Notes: generated from the letters alone by a model not told the origin. A DNA stretch of 64,000 nt from Rossellomorea sp036867415 (GCF_036867415.1 NZ_JBAJHU010000013.1:1-64000); one strand, 5' to 3'. Counted from the stretch's first letter, positions 25,595 through 34,979 are shown. Numbers and translations are program-made.

Positions 25595-26467
25595 TCAGCC
25601 ATTGCCGACGTCCTCCCTGGTGGGCATACCGCCTTGCGCCCCGAACTTGGAGACGGAAATGGAAGCCGCTTTATTGGCGAATTGAAGGCTTTTTTCGACT
25701 CCTTTCCCTTCAGATAAAGCGACGGCAAAGGCTGCGTTGAACGTATCCCCCGCTCCGGTTGTATCGACGACATTCACCGGATAGGAAGGGACGACCACTT
25801 CCTTCTTCCCGTCAAAGTAACGAACCCCCTGCATTCCTTGTGTCACAAACAGTTTACCAGGATACTTCCTGATTGCCTCCTGTATACCCATGCCATCAAA
25901 TAACAGGGAAGCCTCATGTTCATTCGGTGTCAGGAACCTGGCAGCTTCAATCACTTCTTGTTCCGTTTTTCTGGCCGGAGCTGGATTCAGTATGAGCGGA
26001 ACGTTCAGTTTTTTGCACAGTCTGCTCACATAGCGGACGGTTTCAACGGGTATTTCCTGCTGGATCAGCACCATATCAGATTCCGAAAGAACTTCTCCGG
26101 CCCTCGATACCAGTTCAGGTGTCACATGCCTATTGGCGCCTTGAACGACAATAATGCTATTATCATCTTCTGCTATCACAATATGTGCAGTCCCGCTCTC
26201 TCCATTAATAACTTCAACAAAATCTGTGTTCACACCATTTTGCTGAAGGTTCTTTACGATCTCTTCTCCGTATCGATCGGTTCCGACACATCCAACCATA
26301 TATACTTCAGCACCCAGGCGGGAAGCGGCCACTGCCTGGTTCGCCCCTTTTCCGCCCGGCACGGTCTTAAACGAATCTCCAAGGAGTGTTTCTCCCGCCA
26401 GCGGCCTCTTTGGCGCAGTCACTACAAGATCCATCGAACTGCTGCCAATCACCATTATTTTTGTCAT
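25595..26467 (-). CDS. rbsK: Ribokinase
   Basis: A 290-residue PfkB-family sugar kinase. PGGKGANQAVAASRLG is the N-terminal signature and VVDTTGAGDTFNAAFAVAL the catalytic one, with the general base aspartate in GAGD. It phosphorylates D-ribose to ribose 5-phosphate. No rbsDACB or RbsR gene is adjacent, so it stands apart from a ribose operon. An altered sugar specificity is possible but not visible. Confidence 0.92.
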   Translation of the reverse strand: MTKIMVIGSSSMDLVVTAPKRPLAGETLLGDSFKTVPGGKGANQAVAASRLGAEVYMVGCVGTDRYGEEIVKNLQQNGVNTDFVEVINGESGTAHIVIAEDDNSIIVVQGANRHVTPELVSRAGEVLSESDMVLIQQEIPVETVRYVSRLCKKLNVPLILNPAPARKTEQEVIEAARFLTPNEHEASLLFDGMGIQEAIRKYPGKLFVTQGMQGVRYFDGKKEVVVPSYPVNVVDTTGAGDTFNAAFAVALSEGKGVEKSLQFANKAASISVSKFGAQGGMPTREDVGNG

Positions 26468-26583
26468 TTCTCTTCCCCCTTATTTTTAATAGGCACCAAA
26501 CATCTGTATAATGGAATTAACAGGAAATATCCTTTCCCTGATTATGTACTTAAGCCAACTAATATCACAAGGAGCGGACATAA

Positions 26584-27141
26584 TTGAATTCAACCAGTAA
26601 AAGAGTGACCCTCAGACAAATAGAAGAAGATGATTTAGAAATACTTTGGAAATACATCCATAAAGAACCTTCACCTCAATGGAAGAATTGGGATGCCCCT
26701 TATTTTGAACATAAACAAATGTCATTTGAAGAATATAAGCAATCTTTCCTGAACACTGTCGAGAAAACCAATGATCATCAACGGATCATTGAAGTACAGG
26801 GAAACATCATCGGAACGGTAAGCTACTACTGGGAGTATGAACCAACGAGATGGCTTGAGGCGGGTATTGTGATTTATGACCCCGGCTATTGGAACGGGGG
26901 TTATGGGACCGATGCGCTATCTCAATGGATTGATCATCTATTTGAAACAAAGGAAATCGGCAGGGTCGGTATCACTACCTGGTCGGGTAATGAACGAATG
27001 ATGAAGGCAGCAGAAAAAATCGGCATGAAGCTTGAAGGCAGGATGAGGAAATGCCGTTATTATAATGGTGTCTATTACGATTCCATTCGAATGGGCATGA
27101 TTCGGGAAGAGTGGGAATCCAAACGAGTCAGGGTTCAATAG
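26584..27141 (+). CDS. GNAT acetyltransferase, RimJ/RimL type
   Basis: A 185-residue GNAT protein of the Acetyltransf_3 group, starting KRVTLRQIEEDDLEILWKYI. IYDPGYWNGGYGTDALSQWI holds the acetyl-CoA loop, and GMKLEGRMRKCRYYNGVYYDS ends it as is typical of Bacillus homologues. Substrate unknown. The start is TTG, with AAGGAG 9 nt upstream. Confidence 0.88.
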   Translation: MNSTSKRVTLRQIEEDDLEILWKYIHKEPSPQWKNWDAPYFEHKQMSFEEYKQSFLNTVEKTNDHQRIIEVQGNIIGTVSYYWEYEPTRWLEAGIVIYDPGYWNGGYGTDALSQWIDHLFETKEIGRVGITTWSGNERMMKAAEKIGMKLEGRMRKCRYYNGVYYDSIRMGMIREEWESKRVRVQ

Positions 27142-27179
27142 AAGAAAGGGGATGAAGCTCCGTCCCCTACTCTTCCATA

Positions 27180-27833
27180 TTAGTCATCTTTAGAGTCACC
27201 GAACCAAAACTTCAATTTCTTTCTGGTGAAAATGACAAGCAGGGAGAGGAACACGAACATTCCGATTGCCACATAGAGATGCATCCGGTCTTCCCCGCTT
27301 AAACCAGAACCAAAGAAGACGAATCCGATCGTCCCCGGGATGATCCCTATGGCTGTAGCAGCAATATAAGGAAGAAATCGCACTTTCGCTGCTCCCGCTA
27401 AATAACTCACAAGATCGAAATTCAGAAACGGCACCAATCGGAGCATCAATATATAGAAAAAACCATTTTCAGCCATTTTATCCCGGATGATGGTCACCTT
27501 GGGAGAAGATTTCTTCCAAAGCCTCAATCCAAGGAAACTGGAGGCAGCATATGCAACACTTGCCCCTCCAAGTGCACCGGCGAGAGTAACCACTAGGCCA
27601 ATGTAAGGGCCAAATGCCAATCCAGCCGCAATGGAAAAAATTGTAGTCGGAATTAAAACGACTGGACGGATCGTCAGCATGATAATGAAGACGATAGGTG
27701 CTCCCCACCCAAACGGCATGATCCAGTCTCTGATATCATGCGGCCGTATCTCCCAGAAGCCGCGGCTATACCAGAGGAAGATGAGGAGGAGGGCAGAGAA
27801 GCCGGCCATCTTTAGGATATCTATTTTCTTCAA
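27180..27833 (-). CDS. TVP38/TMEM64 (VTT) family membrane protein
   Basis: A 217-residue protein with about five or six hydrophobic helices. The VTT core includes RPVVLIPTTIFSIAAGLAFG, GGASVAYAASSFLGLR and LRLVPFLNFDLVSYLAGAAK, the conserved R-x-x-P-x-x-x-x-x (F/Y) pattern. VTT proteins (including DedA) act in lipid transport or membrane homeostasis. The start is TTG, with GGAGGG upstream. A second VTT protein lies at 33401. Confidence 0.9.
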   Translation of the reverse strand: MKKIDILKMAGFSALLLIFLWYSRGFWEIRPHDIRDWIMPFGWGAPIVFIIMLTIRPVVLIPTTIFSIAAGLAFGPYIGLVVTLAGALGGASVAYAASSFLGLRLWKKSSPKVTIIRDKMAENGFFYILMLRLVPFLNFDLVSYLAGAAKVRFLPYIAATAIGIIPGTIGFVFFGSGLSGEDRMHLYVAIGMFVFLSLLVIFTRKKLKFWFGDSKDD

Positions 27834-28029
27834 CGCCTTCCCTCCTCTTTACCTGATTTTGATTTTTATTTTTACATTTCTTCTTCCATTGTACTGACCA
27901 CTCCTGAGAAAACCAAACTATATCGCTTTTCTATTTTTTCTGGGTGATTGGTCTTACTTTGATAATGAGGAACAAAGTCTTGAAACTTTTCTGCTGTTTT
28001 TAAGTCTAATAAACTAGAGGTGATGGGAC

Positions 28030-28524
28030 ATGATGAAATTGATCATCGCATTGACCGGCGCTCTCGTGGTCGGGGGCTTGACCGGTTGCGGAACTTCCGA
28101 CGACCCCAAACAGGAGGATGTTGGACAGGAGACCAGCGGCACCGCTGACACAAATCAAACAGAGAAAGGAATTGTTGCAGGCAGTATGGAACCTTCTTTA
28201 ATCGAGCAGGATGCAAAAAATGGACAAGCGGTCTACGAGTTTAAAATCAAAAACCAAACGGAAAAAGAAAAAACCTTCGTCTTTTCATCCGGTCAAAAGA
28301 TCGACTTCACGTTGAAAGACAAGGATGGAAACGTGGTATACCGCGAATCCGAAAACAAAATGTATACACAGGCCATACAGGAAATCCCGCTTAAACAAGG
28401 GGAGGCATTTACCCAGCAGCTGGTGCTGCCAAAGCTTGACAGCGGCACTTATACATTGACAGTGTGGCTGACAGCAAAGGGAGAAAATGATTACAAAGTG
28501 GAGAAAGACATACTCATTCCATAA
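28030..28524 (+). CDS. BsuPI-domain lipoprotein
   Basis: A 164-residue lipoprotein with signal MMKLIIALTGALVVGGLTGC and lipidated Cys20, then an acidic linker, then a BsuPI (intracellular proteinase inhibitor) domain: FKIKNQTEKEKTFVFSSGQ, IDFTLKDKDGNVVYRES and PKLDSGTYTLTVWLTA. Despite the name, most secreted BsuPI proteins have no shown inhibitor activity. AGAGGTGATGG lies before the first of two ATGs. Confidence 0.87.
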   Translation: MMKLIIALTGALVVGGLTGCGTSDDPKQEDVGQETSGTADTNQTEKGIVAGSMEPSLIEQDAKNGQAVYEFKIKNQTEKEKTFVFSSGQKIDFTLKDKDGNVVYRESENKMYTQAIQEIPLKQGEAFTQQLVLPKLDSGTYTLTVWLTAKGENDYKVEKDILIP

Positions 28525-28526
28525 TC

Positions 28527-28602
28527 AAAAGGATTAATCCCTGTAAAGAAGTTCATTCAACTTAGAATGTTGATGAAGTCCTGTACACTGATTAATCCTT
28601 CT
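28527..28602. repeat. Long inverted repeat downstream of the BsuPI gene
   Basis: AAGGATTAATC (near 28530) and GATTAATCCTT (near 28592) bound a 50-nt interior with AAGTTCATTCAAC facing GTTGATGAAGT. Together they can form a long branched hairpin, followed by TCTTATCTTTTTTAT. It probably ends the BsuPI transcript. Confidence 0.5.
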
Positions 28603-28681
28603 TATCTTTTTTATAAACTGAGTAAAAGGGGTAGCGGATCCATCCCTACACTCTATTCTCCATTTTGCTGTTTGTGCCTGC

Positions 28682-29455
28682 CTAACGGATCGATGAACTC
28701 CAGTTCTTTGTTTTACGGTCGAAAATAAGCAGACCATTAGCAGGTGATTTACTGAATTGCTGATAATCTTCCATCATTTCATCCATATTGAAGTAGTCCC
28801 CAATGACCCAGATCGGAATCTCGATCTTCCCTCTGCTCACAATGGCTTTTTCTATGGAAATGATCATTCCTTCCTTTATCTTCTCTTTAAAAGAAGTGAT
28901 GATCTGAGGACCGATCACGGGAAACTGCTTTTCCTTTTTCATGCCGAATAATCCTTTACCGCCTTTTACGCTTCCCAATTTCGAAGCAACCGTTGAACCT
29001 AACAGCTCGTAAAAGTCATCAAAGTCACGGTAATAAATTTTATTAAACCACCCATCATCATGAGAGAGGTACGCGAAACGGTTGTTCAATTTGGAGTAAA
29101 ACGGTGCGCTCAGCGGCTGCTTCAGATGCCCCATGTAGAGCAGCTCTGCGATTTCCTGCCCGTTCAATTCATTGACACCTGCTTCTTCGTCAAAATCGAT
29201 CCAGCAGAAGTCACCGTAGCCCGCTACGTTGTCATTTATGATCTTGTCCGTTTCTTCCTGTTCAACATATTCCAGATGAGTGTGAATATTAAATGCCCCA
29301 TGCTCATACTGATGTTTGATCAAGAGCAAATTTCTTAGAGGCTGCGGTGTATGTAAAGCAAATTCCTGAAAGTTAATTCCGTAAGAAACTACATATTGCC
29401 GATCTATATTTTTATGCACATAGATGATATCTTTGATTTGCTTGTTTGACTTCAA
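28682..29455 (-). CDS. Hypothetical protein
   Basis: A 257-residue soluble protein that I do not recognise. It is acidic and aromatic-rich, with stretches CWIDFDEEAGVNELNGQEIAE and KLNNRFAYLSHDDGWFNKIYYR. It has no signal peptide or membrane helix. The start is TTG, with GGAGGG 6-7 nt upstream, which supports a real gene. It stands alone between the BsuPI lipoprotein and the RodA homologue. Confidence 0.75.
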   Translation of the reverse strand: MKSNKQIKDIIYVHKNIDRQYVVSYGINFQEFALHTPQPLRNLLLIKHQYEHGAFNIHTHLEYVEQEETDKIINDNVAGYGDFCWIDFDEEAGVNELNGQEIAELLYMGHLKQPLSAPFYSKLNNRFAYLSHDDGWFNKIYYRDFDDFYELLGSTVASKLGSVKGGKGLFGMKKEKQFPVIGPQIITSFKEKIKEGMIISIEKAIVSRGKIEIPIWVIGDYFNMDEMMEDYQQFSKSPANGLLIFDRKTKNWSSSIR

Positions 29456-29749
29456 AACATTCCCTCCATCTGATTTACACGATGCGTATCTACTAGTATC
29501 TATATTAGCAAAGAAACATGGATATCGTTCTTTTCTATTTCATTTCAAAATGATGACAAAAGTCGCAGGAAACTGTCGGAAAAAGTCATTCGACAGGGTC
29601 GGCTGCTTATTGCGCCCGCAAATATCGGTTTGAATCCGATAGTACAGAAGGCTTGCTGCCTTCATTTGAAAGGATTTTGATTCGTTTCAACCAGCCTTAA
29701 GCTTTCTAGCTAATTAGTATAGGAAATGTTACATTTGTACTCGGGAGTT

Positions 29750-29848
29750 TTACTTTTGGATTCCCAGTGCATTCATGTAATATATGGAAAAGGAAATACT
29801 GCATACCCTGACAAATTCTTCTTTACCTGCAGTCTGCTGTCTTTTCAT
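29750..29848 (-). CDS. Possible 32-residue small protein
   Basis: An ATG at 29848 is preceded by AGGAGG 4-5 nt upstream and opens a 32-residue frame, MKRQQTAGKEEFVRV... to ...NALGIQK. No homologue is recalled and the composition is unremarkable. The 514-bp gap around it also has two small hairpins near 29616-29660 (ATCGG...CCGAT and GAAGGC...GCCTTC). It may well be chance. Confidence 0.25.
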   Translation of the reverse strand: MKRQQTAGKEEFVRVCSISFSIYYMNALGIQK

Positions 29849-29969
29849 CTTGCCTCCTGGTATAAACAGGTGAAAAATAAGCTTGTCGTCAATGACAGCC
29901 AGTAGAAATTTTCCTCCGTTTCTATTAGACTAGGAATGTGAAATCTTACGAAATTCAGGTGAAATGATT

Positions 29970-31145
29970 ATGGAAACTCGCCAGCGATTTGCTGATAAAT
30001 TTGACTGGGGACTTGCGTTTTTATTGATGATGTTCTTTATCGTCAGTGCTCTTGGCATAAGCAGCGCACAGACCTCCAGTGTATATGAAACAAACTTCGT
30101 CATCCGACAGGCCTTCTGGTATGTGGTTGGAGGTATCATTATCGGAGGAGCACTATTCTTTGACCCGGAGCAATACAAACGGCTTTCCTGGTATCTTTAT
30201 GGTCTTGGTATAGCCCTGCTCCTCGTGCTGCTCATTTCTCCGGAAAGTATTGCACCTTACCGGAATGGAGCGAAGAGCTGGTTCATGCTCGGACCTTTGG
30301 GATCGATTCAGCCTTCCGAATTCATGAAAACTTTCTTGATCCTTGTCCTTGCCAGGATCATTACAATTCATCATGAAATGAATCCGAGAAAGACGATCGA
30401 AACAGATTTCAAGCTGCTGTTGAAAATCGGCGCAGCCACCTTTTTGCCGCTCGCCTTCATTATGCAGCAGCCTGACTTGGGTACATCTCTTGTCATTCTC
30501 GCAATCATGACAGGAATCATCCTCGTCTCGGGGATAACGTGGAAGATTATCGTTCCTATTTATGCTTCGATCACGTTCCTTGGCGGAATTGTCATTTCCC
30601 TTGTCATATGGGCTCCGGATATATTGGAAAAATACTTAAATGTAAAGCCTTATCAATTCGGGCGGATCTATGCATGGCTCGACCCTTATAACTATTCCAA
30701 ACTGGAAGGATTCCATTTGATCAATTCATTGAATGCGATCGGATCCGGGCAGATTTTCGGAAAGGGCTATAACGATGGAGAGGTATATATCCCTGAAAAC
30801 CATACTGACTTTATCTTCAGTGTCATCGGTGAGGAATACGGGTTTATCGGTGCAAGTGTCGTCATCAGTCTCTACTTCCTGTTAATCTATCATTTGACTA
30901 AGACAGCGCTGGACACGAAAGAACAGTTCAATGCCTACGTATGCGCAGGAATCATTTCGATGATCACATTCCACGTCTTTCAGAACATTGGAATGACGAT
31001 TCAATTATTGCCGATCACAGGGATCCCGCTTCCGTTCATCAGTTACGGGGGGAGTTCCCTGATGGGGAACATGCTGGCACTGGGAATTGTATTCAGTATG
31101 AGATACCATCATAAAACGTATATGTTCTCTTCAGAAGATTCTTAA
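29970..31145 (+). CDS. rodA: RodA-type SEDS peptidoglycan polymerase
   Basis: A 391-residue FtsW/RodA/SpoVE protein with about ten membrane helices. GAKSWFMLGPLGSIQPSEF, MQQPDLGTSLVI, FIFSVIGEEYGFIG and GIPLPFISYGGSSLMGNM are SEDS signatures; length and ISPESIAPYRNGAKSWF fit B. subtilis RodA. These proteins polymerise glycan with a partner bPBP. I chose the ATG at 29970, since AGGTGA is well spaced for it and too close to the ATG at 29964. Not near a mre or ftsZ locus, so it may be a second copy. Confidence 0.9.
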   Translation: METRQRFADKFDWGLAFLLMMFFIVSALGISSAQTSSVYETNFVIRQAFWYVVGGIIIGGALFFDPEQYKRLSWYLYGLGIALLLVLLISPESIAPYRNGAKSWFMLGPLGSIQPSEFMKTFLILVLARIITIHHEMNPRKTIETDFKLLLKIGAATFLPLAFIMQQPDLGTSLVILAIMTGIILVSGITWKIIVPIYASITFLGGIVISLVIWAPDILEKYLNVKPYQFGRIYAWLDPYNYSKLEGFHLINSLNAIGSGQIFGKGYNDGEVYIPENHTDFIFSVIGEEYGFIGASVVISLYFLLIYHLTKTALDTKEQFNAYVCAGIISMITFHVFQNIGMTIQLLPITGIPLPFISYGGSSLMGNMLALGIVFSMRYHHKTYMFSSEDS

Positions 31146-31204
31146 CAATATATGTTGTATTTATCTCCAAATTGTGTAAAATAATATCTAACTATATACA
31201 AGAT

Positions 31205-31427
31205 ATTCCATGATGAAGAGAGTAATTCTGACGCAGATCCATTAGCGAACCAGGGATGGTGCAAGCCTGGTGTGAAGCCCGGAATGAAGCGCACTTCTGA
31301 GAAGTCTTTCTTGAAAGCAGTAGAGAAAGACCGGTTTGCACCGTTAACCTATGAGCGCCCTTCGGGAAAAAGAGTGGTACCGCGAGCATAAACTCGTCTC
31401 TATAACAAATAGAGACGGGTTTTTTTA
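31205..31427 (+). promoter_or_regulatory. T-box riboswitch (Arg, CGC specifier) before argS
   Basis: The leader has the stem I landmarks GATGAAGAGAGTAA, AGCGAACCAGGGATGGTGCAAGCC, and a specifier loop TGAAGCGCACTTCTGAG aligned on other T-boxes with CGC (31290-31292) as the specifier. The T-box core GAGTGGTACCGCG is at 31372-31384. The terminator CGTCTCTATAACAAATAGAGACGGGT7 is at 31395-31427. Uncharged tRNA-Arg should stabilise the antiterminator and allow argS transcription. Confidence 0.95.
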
Positions 31428-31448
31428 TTTTATTTGGAGGTGGAAATG

Positions 31449-33137
31449 ATGGATTTAAAGTCAGTATTAGCGACAGAAATGAAGTCCCAGGTTCTTTCTT
31501 CCTGGCCTGAAGAAGATATTTGCAAGTTAATCGAAATACCGAAGCACGCCCATCTGGGAGACCTGGCTTTCCCGTGCTTCAGATTAGCCAAAGAATGGAG
31601 AAAATCCCCTGGAGTGATTGCTGCAGAAATAGCCCAGACATTTCATTCCCCAACATTCAAAAATGTGGAGGCAGTGGGTCCTTATGTGAATGTACGTTTT
31701 GATCCCGCACTCACCGGGAAGGAGATTGTCTCCTCGATTCTTAAGCAAGGAGTTCAATACGGTTCCCATCCATTCGGGAATGGCAAGACGATCGTGCTGG
31801 ATATGTCTTCTCCTAATATTGCTAAACCCTTCTCGATGGGGCACCTCCGTTCCACTGTAATTGGCAATGCCCTCGCCAATTTAGCAGAAAAATGCGGATA
31901 TGAAACCGTCAAAATCAACTATATCGGGGATTGGGGCACACAATTCGGGAAACTGATCGTCGCCTTCAAAAAATGGGGCGATGAAGAGAAGGTAAAAGAA
32001 AACCCGATTGCCGAATTATTTACCCTTTATAAGAAATTCCATGAAGAGGCTGTTCAGGACCCTGCGCTTGAAGAAGAAGGCCGTAAAGCATTCAAGCTTC
32101 TCGAAGACGGCGATGAAGAAATCACCGGGTTATGGAAATGGTTCAAGTGTGAATCATTCGAAGCATTTAAAACCATCTATACACTACTTGGAGTGAACTT
32201 CGATTCCTACAATGGCGAGGCATTCTTTAACGATAAAATGGAAGAGGTAGTACAACTGCTGCAGGAGAAGGCTCTCCTTGAAACGTCACAGGGTGCCCGC
32301 GTCGTGTGGCTGGAGGACGAGACACTGCCTCCATGTTTAATCAAAAAAACAGATGGCGCAACCCTCTATGCTACAAGGGATCTGGCAGCCGCCCTTTATC
32401 GCCAACGCGAATATTCCTTCGATGAAGCGCTGTACGTTGTCGGCCAGGAGCAGACCGTCCACTTCAAACAAGTCAAGGGGGTGCTTGAGAAATTGGAATT
32501 TGATTGGGCAAGAAGCATGAAGCATATACCTTTTGGCCTTTACTTGAAGGACGGAAAGAAAATGTCGACTCGTAAAGGACGCGTCATTCTACTGGAAGAA
32601 GTGCTTGCCGAAGCGGTCGCGATGGCAGATGAAAATATCAAAAAGAAAAACCCGCATCTTAAAGGAGCAGAAGCTGTTGCCCGGGATGTCGGAGTCGGGG
32701 CGGTCATTTTCCATGATTTAAAAAATGACCGTTTGAACGATATTGAGTTTTCCCTTGAACACATGCTTACCTTCGAAGGGGAAACCGGCCCCTATCTGCA
32801 ATACACTCATGCGAGAGCCCAATCGATCCTGAGAAAAGCCGGAGTCGCTTCACCTTACACGTTTAATGGACTGAAAGACTCAGCCAGCTGGGAAGTAATC
32901 AAGCAGCTTCGACTATTTCCTGAAACAGTCGAAAGAGCTTGGAAGGGCTGCGCACCTTCCATCCTGGCAAAATACCTGCTGGAGCTCGCAAAGTCGTTTA
33001 ACAGCTACTATGGAAATACAAAAATCATTAACCCGGACCCGGAGCAGGAATCCCGTTTGGCACTCGTCTTCGCAGCAGCGTCTCTGTTATCACAAGGTTT
33101 GAGCCTGTTAGGCATCAAATCACCGGACGAAATGTAG
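31449..33137 (+). CDS. argS: Arginyl-tRNA synthetase (divergent form)
   Basis: A class I synthetase of about 562 residues. The HIGH-like motif is FSMGHLRST after VLDMSSPNIAKP, the KMSKS-like motif is KMSTRKGRVILL, and the C-terminal DALR-type anticodon domain starts near GPYLQYTHARAQSILRKAG. GGAGG precedes two ATGs (31446, 31449); both are possible and I used the second. The N-terminal add-on domain is unlike the standard Bacillus ArgS, so this may be the second ArgS type found with a T-box in some bacilli. Confidence 0.92.
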   Translation: MDLKSVLATEMKSQVLSSWPEEDICKLIEIPKHAHLGDLAFPCFRLAKEWRKSPGVIAAEIAQTFHSPTFKNVEAVGPYVNVRFDPALTGKEIVSSILKQGVQYGSHPFGNGKTIVLDMSSPNIAKPFSMGHLRSTVIGNALANLAEKCGYETVKINYIGDWGTQFGKLIVAFKKWGDEEKVKENPIAELFTLYKKFHEEAVQDPALEEEGRKAFKLLEDGDEEITGLWKWFKCESFEAFKTIYTLLGVNFDSYNGEAFFNDKMEEVVQLLQEKALLETSQGARVVWLEDETLPPCLIKKTDGATLYATRDLAAALYRQREYSFDEALYVVGQEQTVHFKQVKGVLEKLEFDWARSMKHIPFGLYLKDGKKMSTRKGRVILLEEVLAEAVAMADENIKKKNPHLKGAEAVARDVGVGAVIFHDLKNDRLNDIEFSLEHMLTFEGETGPYLQYTHARAQSILRKAGVASPYTFNGLKDSASWEVIKQLRLFPETVERAWKGCAPSILAKYLLELAKSFNSYYGNTKIINPDPEQESRLALVFAAASLLSQGLSLLGIKSPDEM

Positions 33138-33400
33138 AATTGCCAGACATCCTGTCACTATTTCCCGAGAAATGACTTATTTTTTCACTCCACTCAGCCC
33201 TCTTCTTTATGGATCACTCTATTTACTCAATTGTGATCTATACTGAGCGGGGTCTTTTCTATGACTGCTTCCTCTCTTCTAATATAGTCCAATCAGATAT
33301 TCCATGACGCTCCCCTTAAAAAGTGATATACTTTCTTATGTTATTTCAAAAACCGACAATACGTTTGACAATAATTGCATGATAATAAAGGAGATATCTT
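33138..33400 (+). other. Gap with possible argS terminator and DedA promoter region
   Basis: GGATCAC...GTGATC nested in CTCAG...CTGAG, followed by GGGGTCTTTTC, may terminate argS. Beyond it are only AT-rich bases leading to AAAGGAG of the DedA gene. No gene is seen. Confidence 0.35.
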
Positions 33401-33982
33401 ATGTCTGAACTACTTCACGCTTTTGAAGCCTGGTTGCTCGATTACGGGATTTGGGGACTGATTCTTGTATCCTTTGCAGATTCGTCTTTCTTTCCGATTC
33501 CACCAGATGTCCTGTTAATCCCGCTGGCGATCGCCAACCCTGAAAATGCTTTGCTCTATGCTTTATATACAACGGCTGCGTCAGTCATCGGTGCGTTATT
33601 CGGCTGGTGGATCGGTAAAAAACTCGGTCGGCCGATACTGGTATACCTATTCTCAGAAGCAAGAATTCAGAAGGTGGAAGAATACTTTATGAAATACGGT
33701 CCCATGGCCCTGCTTATTGCCGGCCTCACACCCGTTCCATATAAAATCTTCACCATCTTTGCCGGTGTTTCCGGAGTAAAAATCAGAGTACTCGTCATAT
33801 GGTCGATCATCGGACGGGGCATCCGCTTCTTTCTTGAAGGAGCAATCATATTGGCCCTTGGAGCAAAAGCAAAACCGTTTATCGAAGAAAACTTCACCAT
33901 GCTGACACTCGCAGCAGGCGGTATCTTACTACTGGCCTACATTATCTACCTTGTCATCAGAAAGAAAAGACATACTGTATAA
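33401..33982 (+). CDS. DedA/VTT-family membrane protein (YqaA type)
   Basis: A 193-residue protein with about five hydrophobic helices. FADSSFFPIPPDVLLIPLAI is the DedA-type N-terminal re-entrant loop, SVIGALFGWWIGKKLGRPIL the glycine helix, and AGLTPVPYKIFTIFAGVSG the second re-entrant loop with proline. DedA proteins include polyprenyl-phosphate and phospholipid transporters important for membrane potential and antibiotic tolerance. A clear AAGGAG precedes the ATG. Confidence 0.9.
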   Translation: MSELLHAFEAWLLDYGIWGLILVSFADSSFFPIPPDVLLIPLAIANPENALLYALYTTAASVIGALFGWWIGKKLGRPILVYLFSEARIQKVEEYFMKYGPMALLIAGLTPVPYKIFTIFAGVSGVKIRVLVIWSIIGRGIRFFLEGAIILALGAKAKPFIEENFTMLTLAAGGILLLAYIIYLVIRKKRHTV

Positions 33983-34012
33983 ACTAAATTGATTCAACCA
34001 GATTCAGTAAAA

Positions 34013-34047
34013 AAGAGAGTATTGGAGGACCACTCCAATACTCTCTT
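34013..34047. terminator. Bidirectional terminator between DedA and lipid kinase genes
   Basis: AAGAGAGTATTGGAG pairs perfectly with CTCCAATACTCTCTT around a 4-nt loop. It serves both converging genes; the last codon of the kinase gene overlaps it. Confidence 0.92.
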
Positions 34048-34948
34048 ATTCATTCTCCCCTACAATAAACCGCAGATGATGCTTCAAGACTACCAAGGTA
34101 TGGTTCTGTTCTTCATAGAGCTCTCCGTCCATATCCACTTTCTCATCTTCCTCTATATGAATCGTAGCCTCCGAAGCCCGGATATGAATGATATCATTTG
34201 ACGGATCGTTTACTTCTCCTGTGCTTCTTATCATGAAAAATTCCTTCAATAATGGGAATCCTGTTTTTTTAACCATATATATATCGATCAGGCCATCTTC
34301 AAGATCAATATTGGCTGGCAGCGGGTTTGTGCCAATTGAGCGCCCGTTCGCCGCCAGGAGCATCACCACTTGTTCCTTGTATACTTTCCCGTTAGCCGAA
34401 ATGACTGCCCGCAACAGCGGCGGATCCTGGATGGATTGAAATGCGCTGATATAATAACTGAGCTTTCCGAGAACACTTTTAGATCCCATGTCGATATTAT
34501 CACTTGTTTTAGAAACCAGGCCTGTCCCCCAGAAATTACTGAAATAGCGGTCGCCTGCTTTGACGATATCGATATCCTTTTCCAGGGGTGAGTCCGTAAT
34601 GGTTTTGACGGCTTGTCCCAAATTCACGGGTATATTCAGGGAACGTGCAAAGTCGTTACAGGTTCCCCCTGGAAGGATGGCGGCCTTTGGCTTCGATGCA
34701 AGACTGGCTAACCCGTTAACCGCTTCATGTACAGTACCGTCCCCGCCCATGATGACAACCAGATCATATTCTTGCCCGGTGTTTCTGCATATTTTTTCTG
34801 CATCGCCCTTGTCTTTCGTTTTATGAACAGTCAATGTATCACAAATATCCAAAAGCTCCGGGGTGACTTCCATCAATTGAGTTTCCAATTCCCCCTGACC
34901 TGCTTTCCCATTACAAACCAACAATATCTTTGGATAGATAATAGTCAT
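34046..34948 (-). CDS. Diacylglycerol kinase-family lipid kinase
   Basis: A 300-residue DagK/YegS-like kinase. KILLVCNGKAGQG begins the catalytic domain, VVIMGGDGTVHEAVNGL is the nucleotide-binding GGDGT motif, and LPGGTCNDFARSLNIP the second conserved motif. The C-terminal beta-rich domain has NPLPANIDLEDGLIDIYMV. Likely substrates are diacylglycerol or a similar lipid; B. subtilis has several paralogues. Start at the ATG at 34948, with AGGTGA close upstream; a GTG at 34951 is also possible. Confidence 0.9.
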   Translation of the reverse strand: MTIIYPKILLVCNGKAGQGELETQLMEVTPELLDICDTLTVHKTKDKGDAEKICRNTGQEYDLVVIMGGDGTVHEAVNGLASLASKPKAAILPGGTCNDFARSLNIPVNLGQAVKTITDSPLEKDIDIVKAGDRYFSNFWGTGLVSKTSDNIDMGSKSVLGKLSYYISAFQSIQDPPLLRAVISANGKVYKEQVVMLLAANGRSIGTNPLPANIDLEDGLIDIYMVKKTGFPLLKEFFMIRSTGEVNDPSNDIIHIRASEATIHIEEDEKVDMDGELYEEQNHTLVVLKHHLRFIVGENE

Positions 34949-34979
34949 CACGTCACCTGCCTTTACAAATATCCTTACA

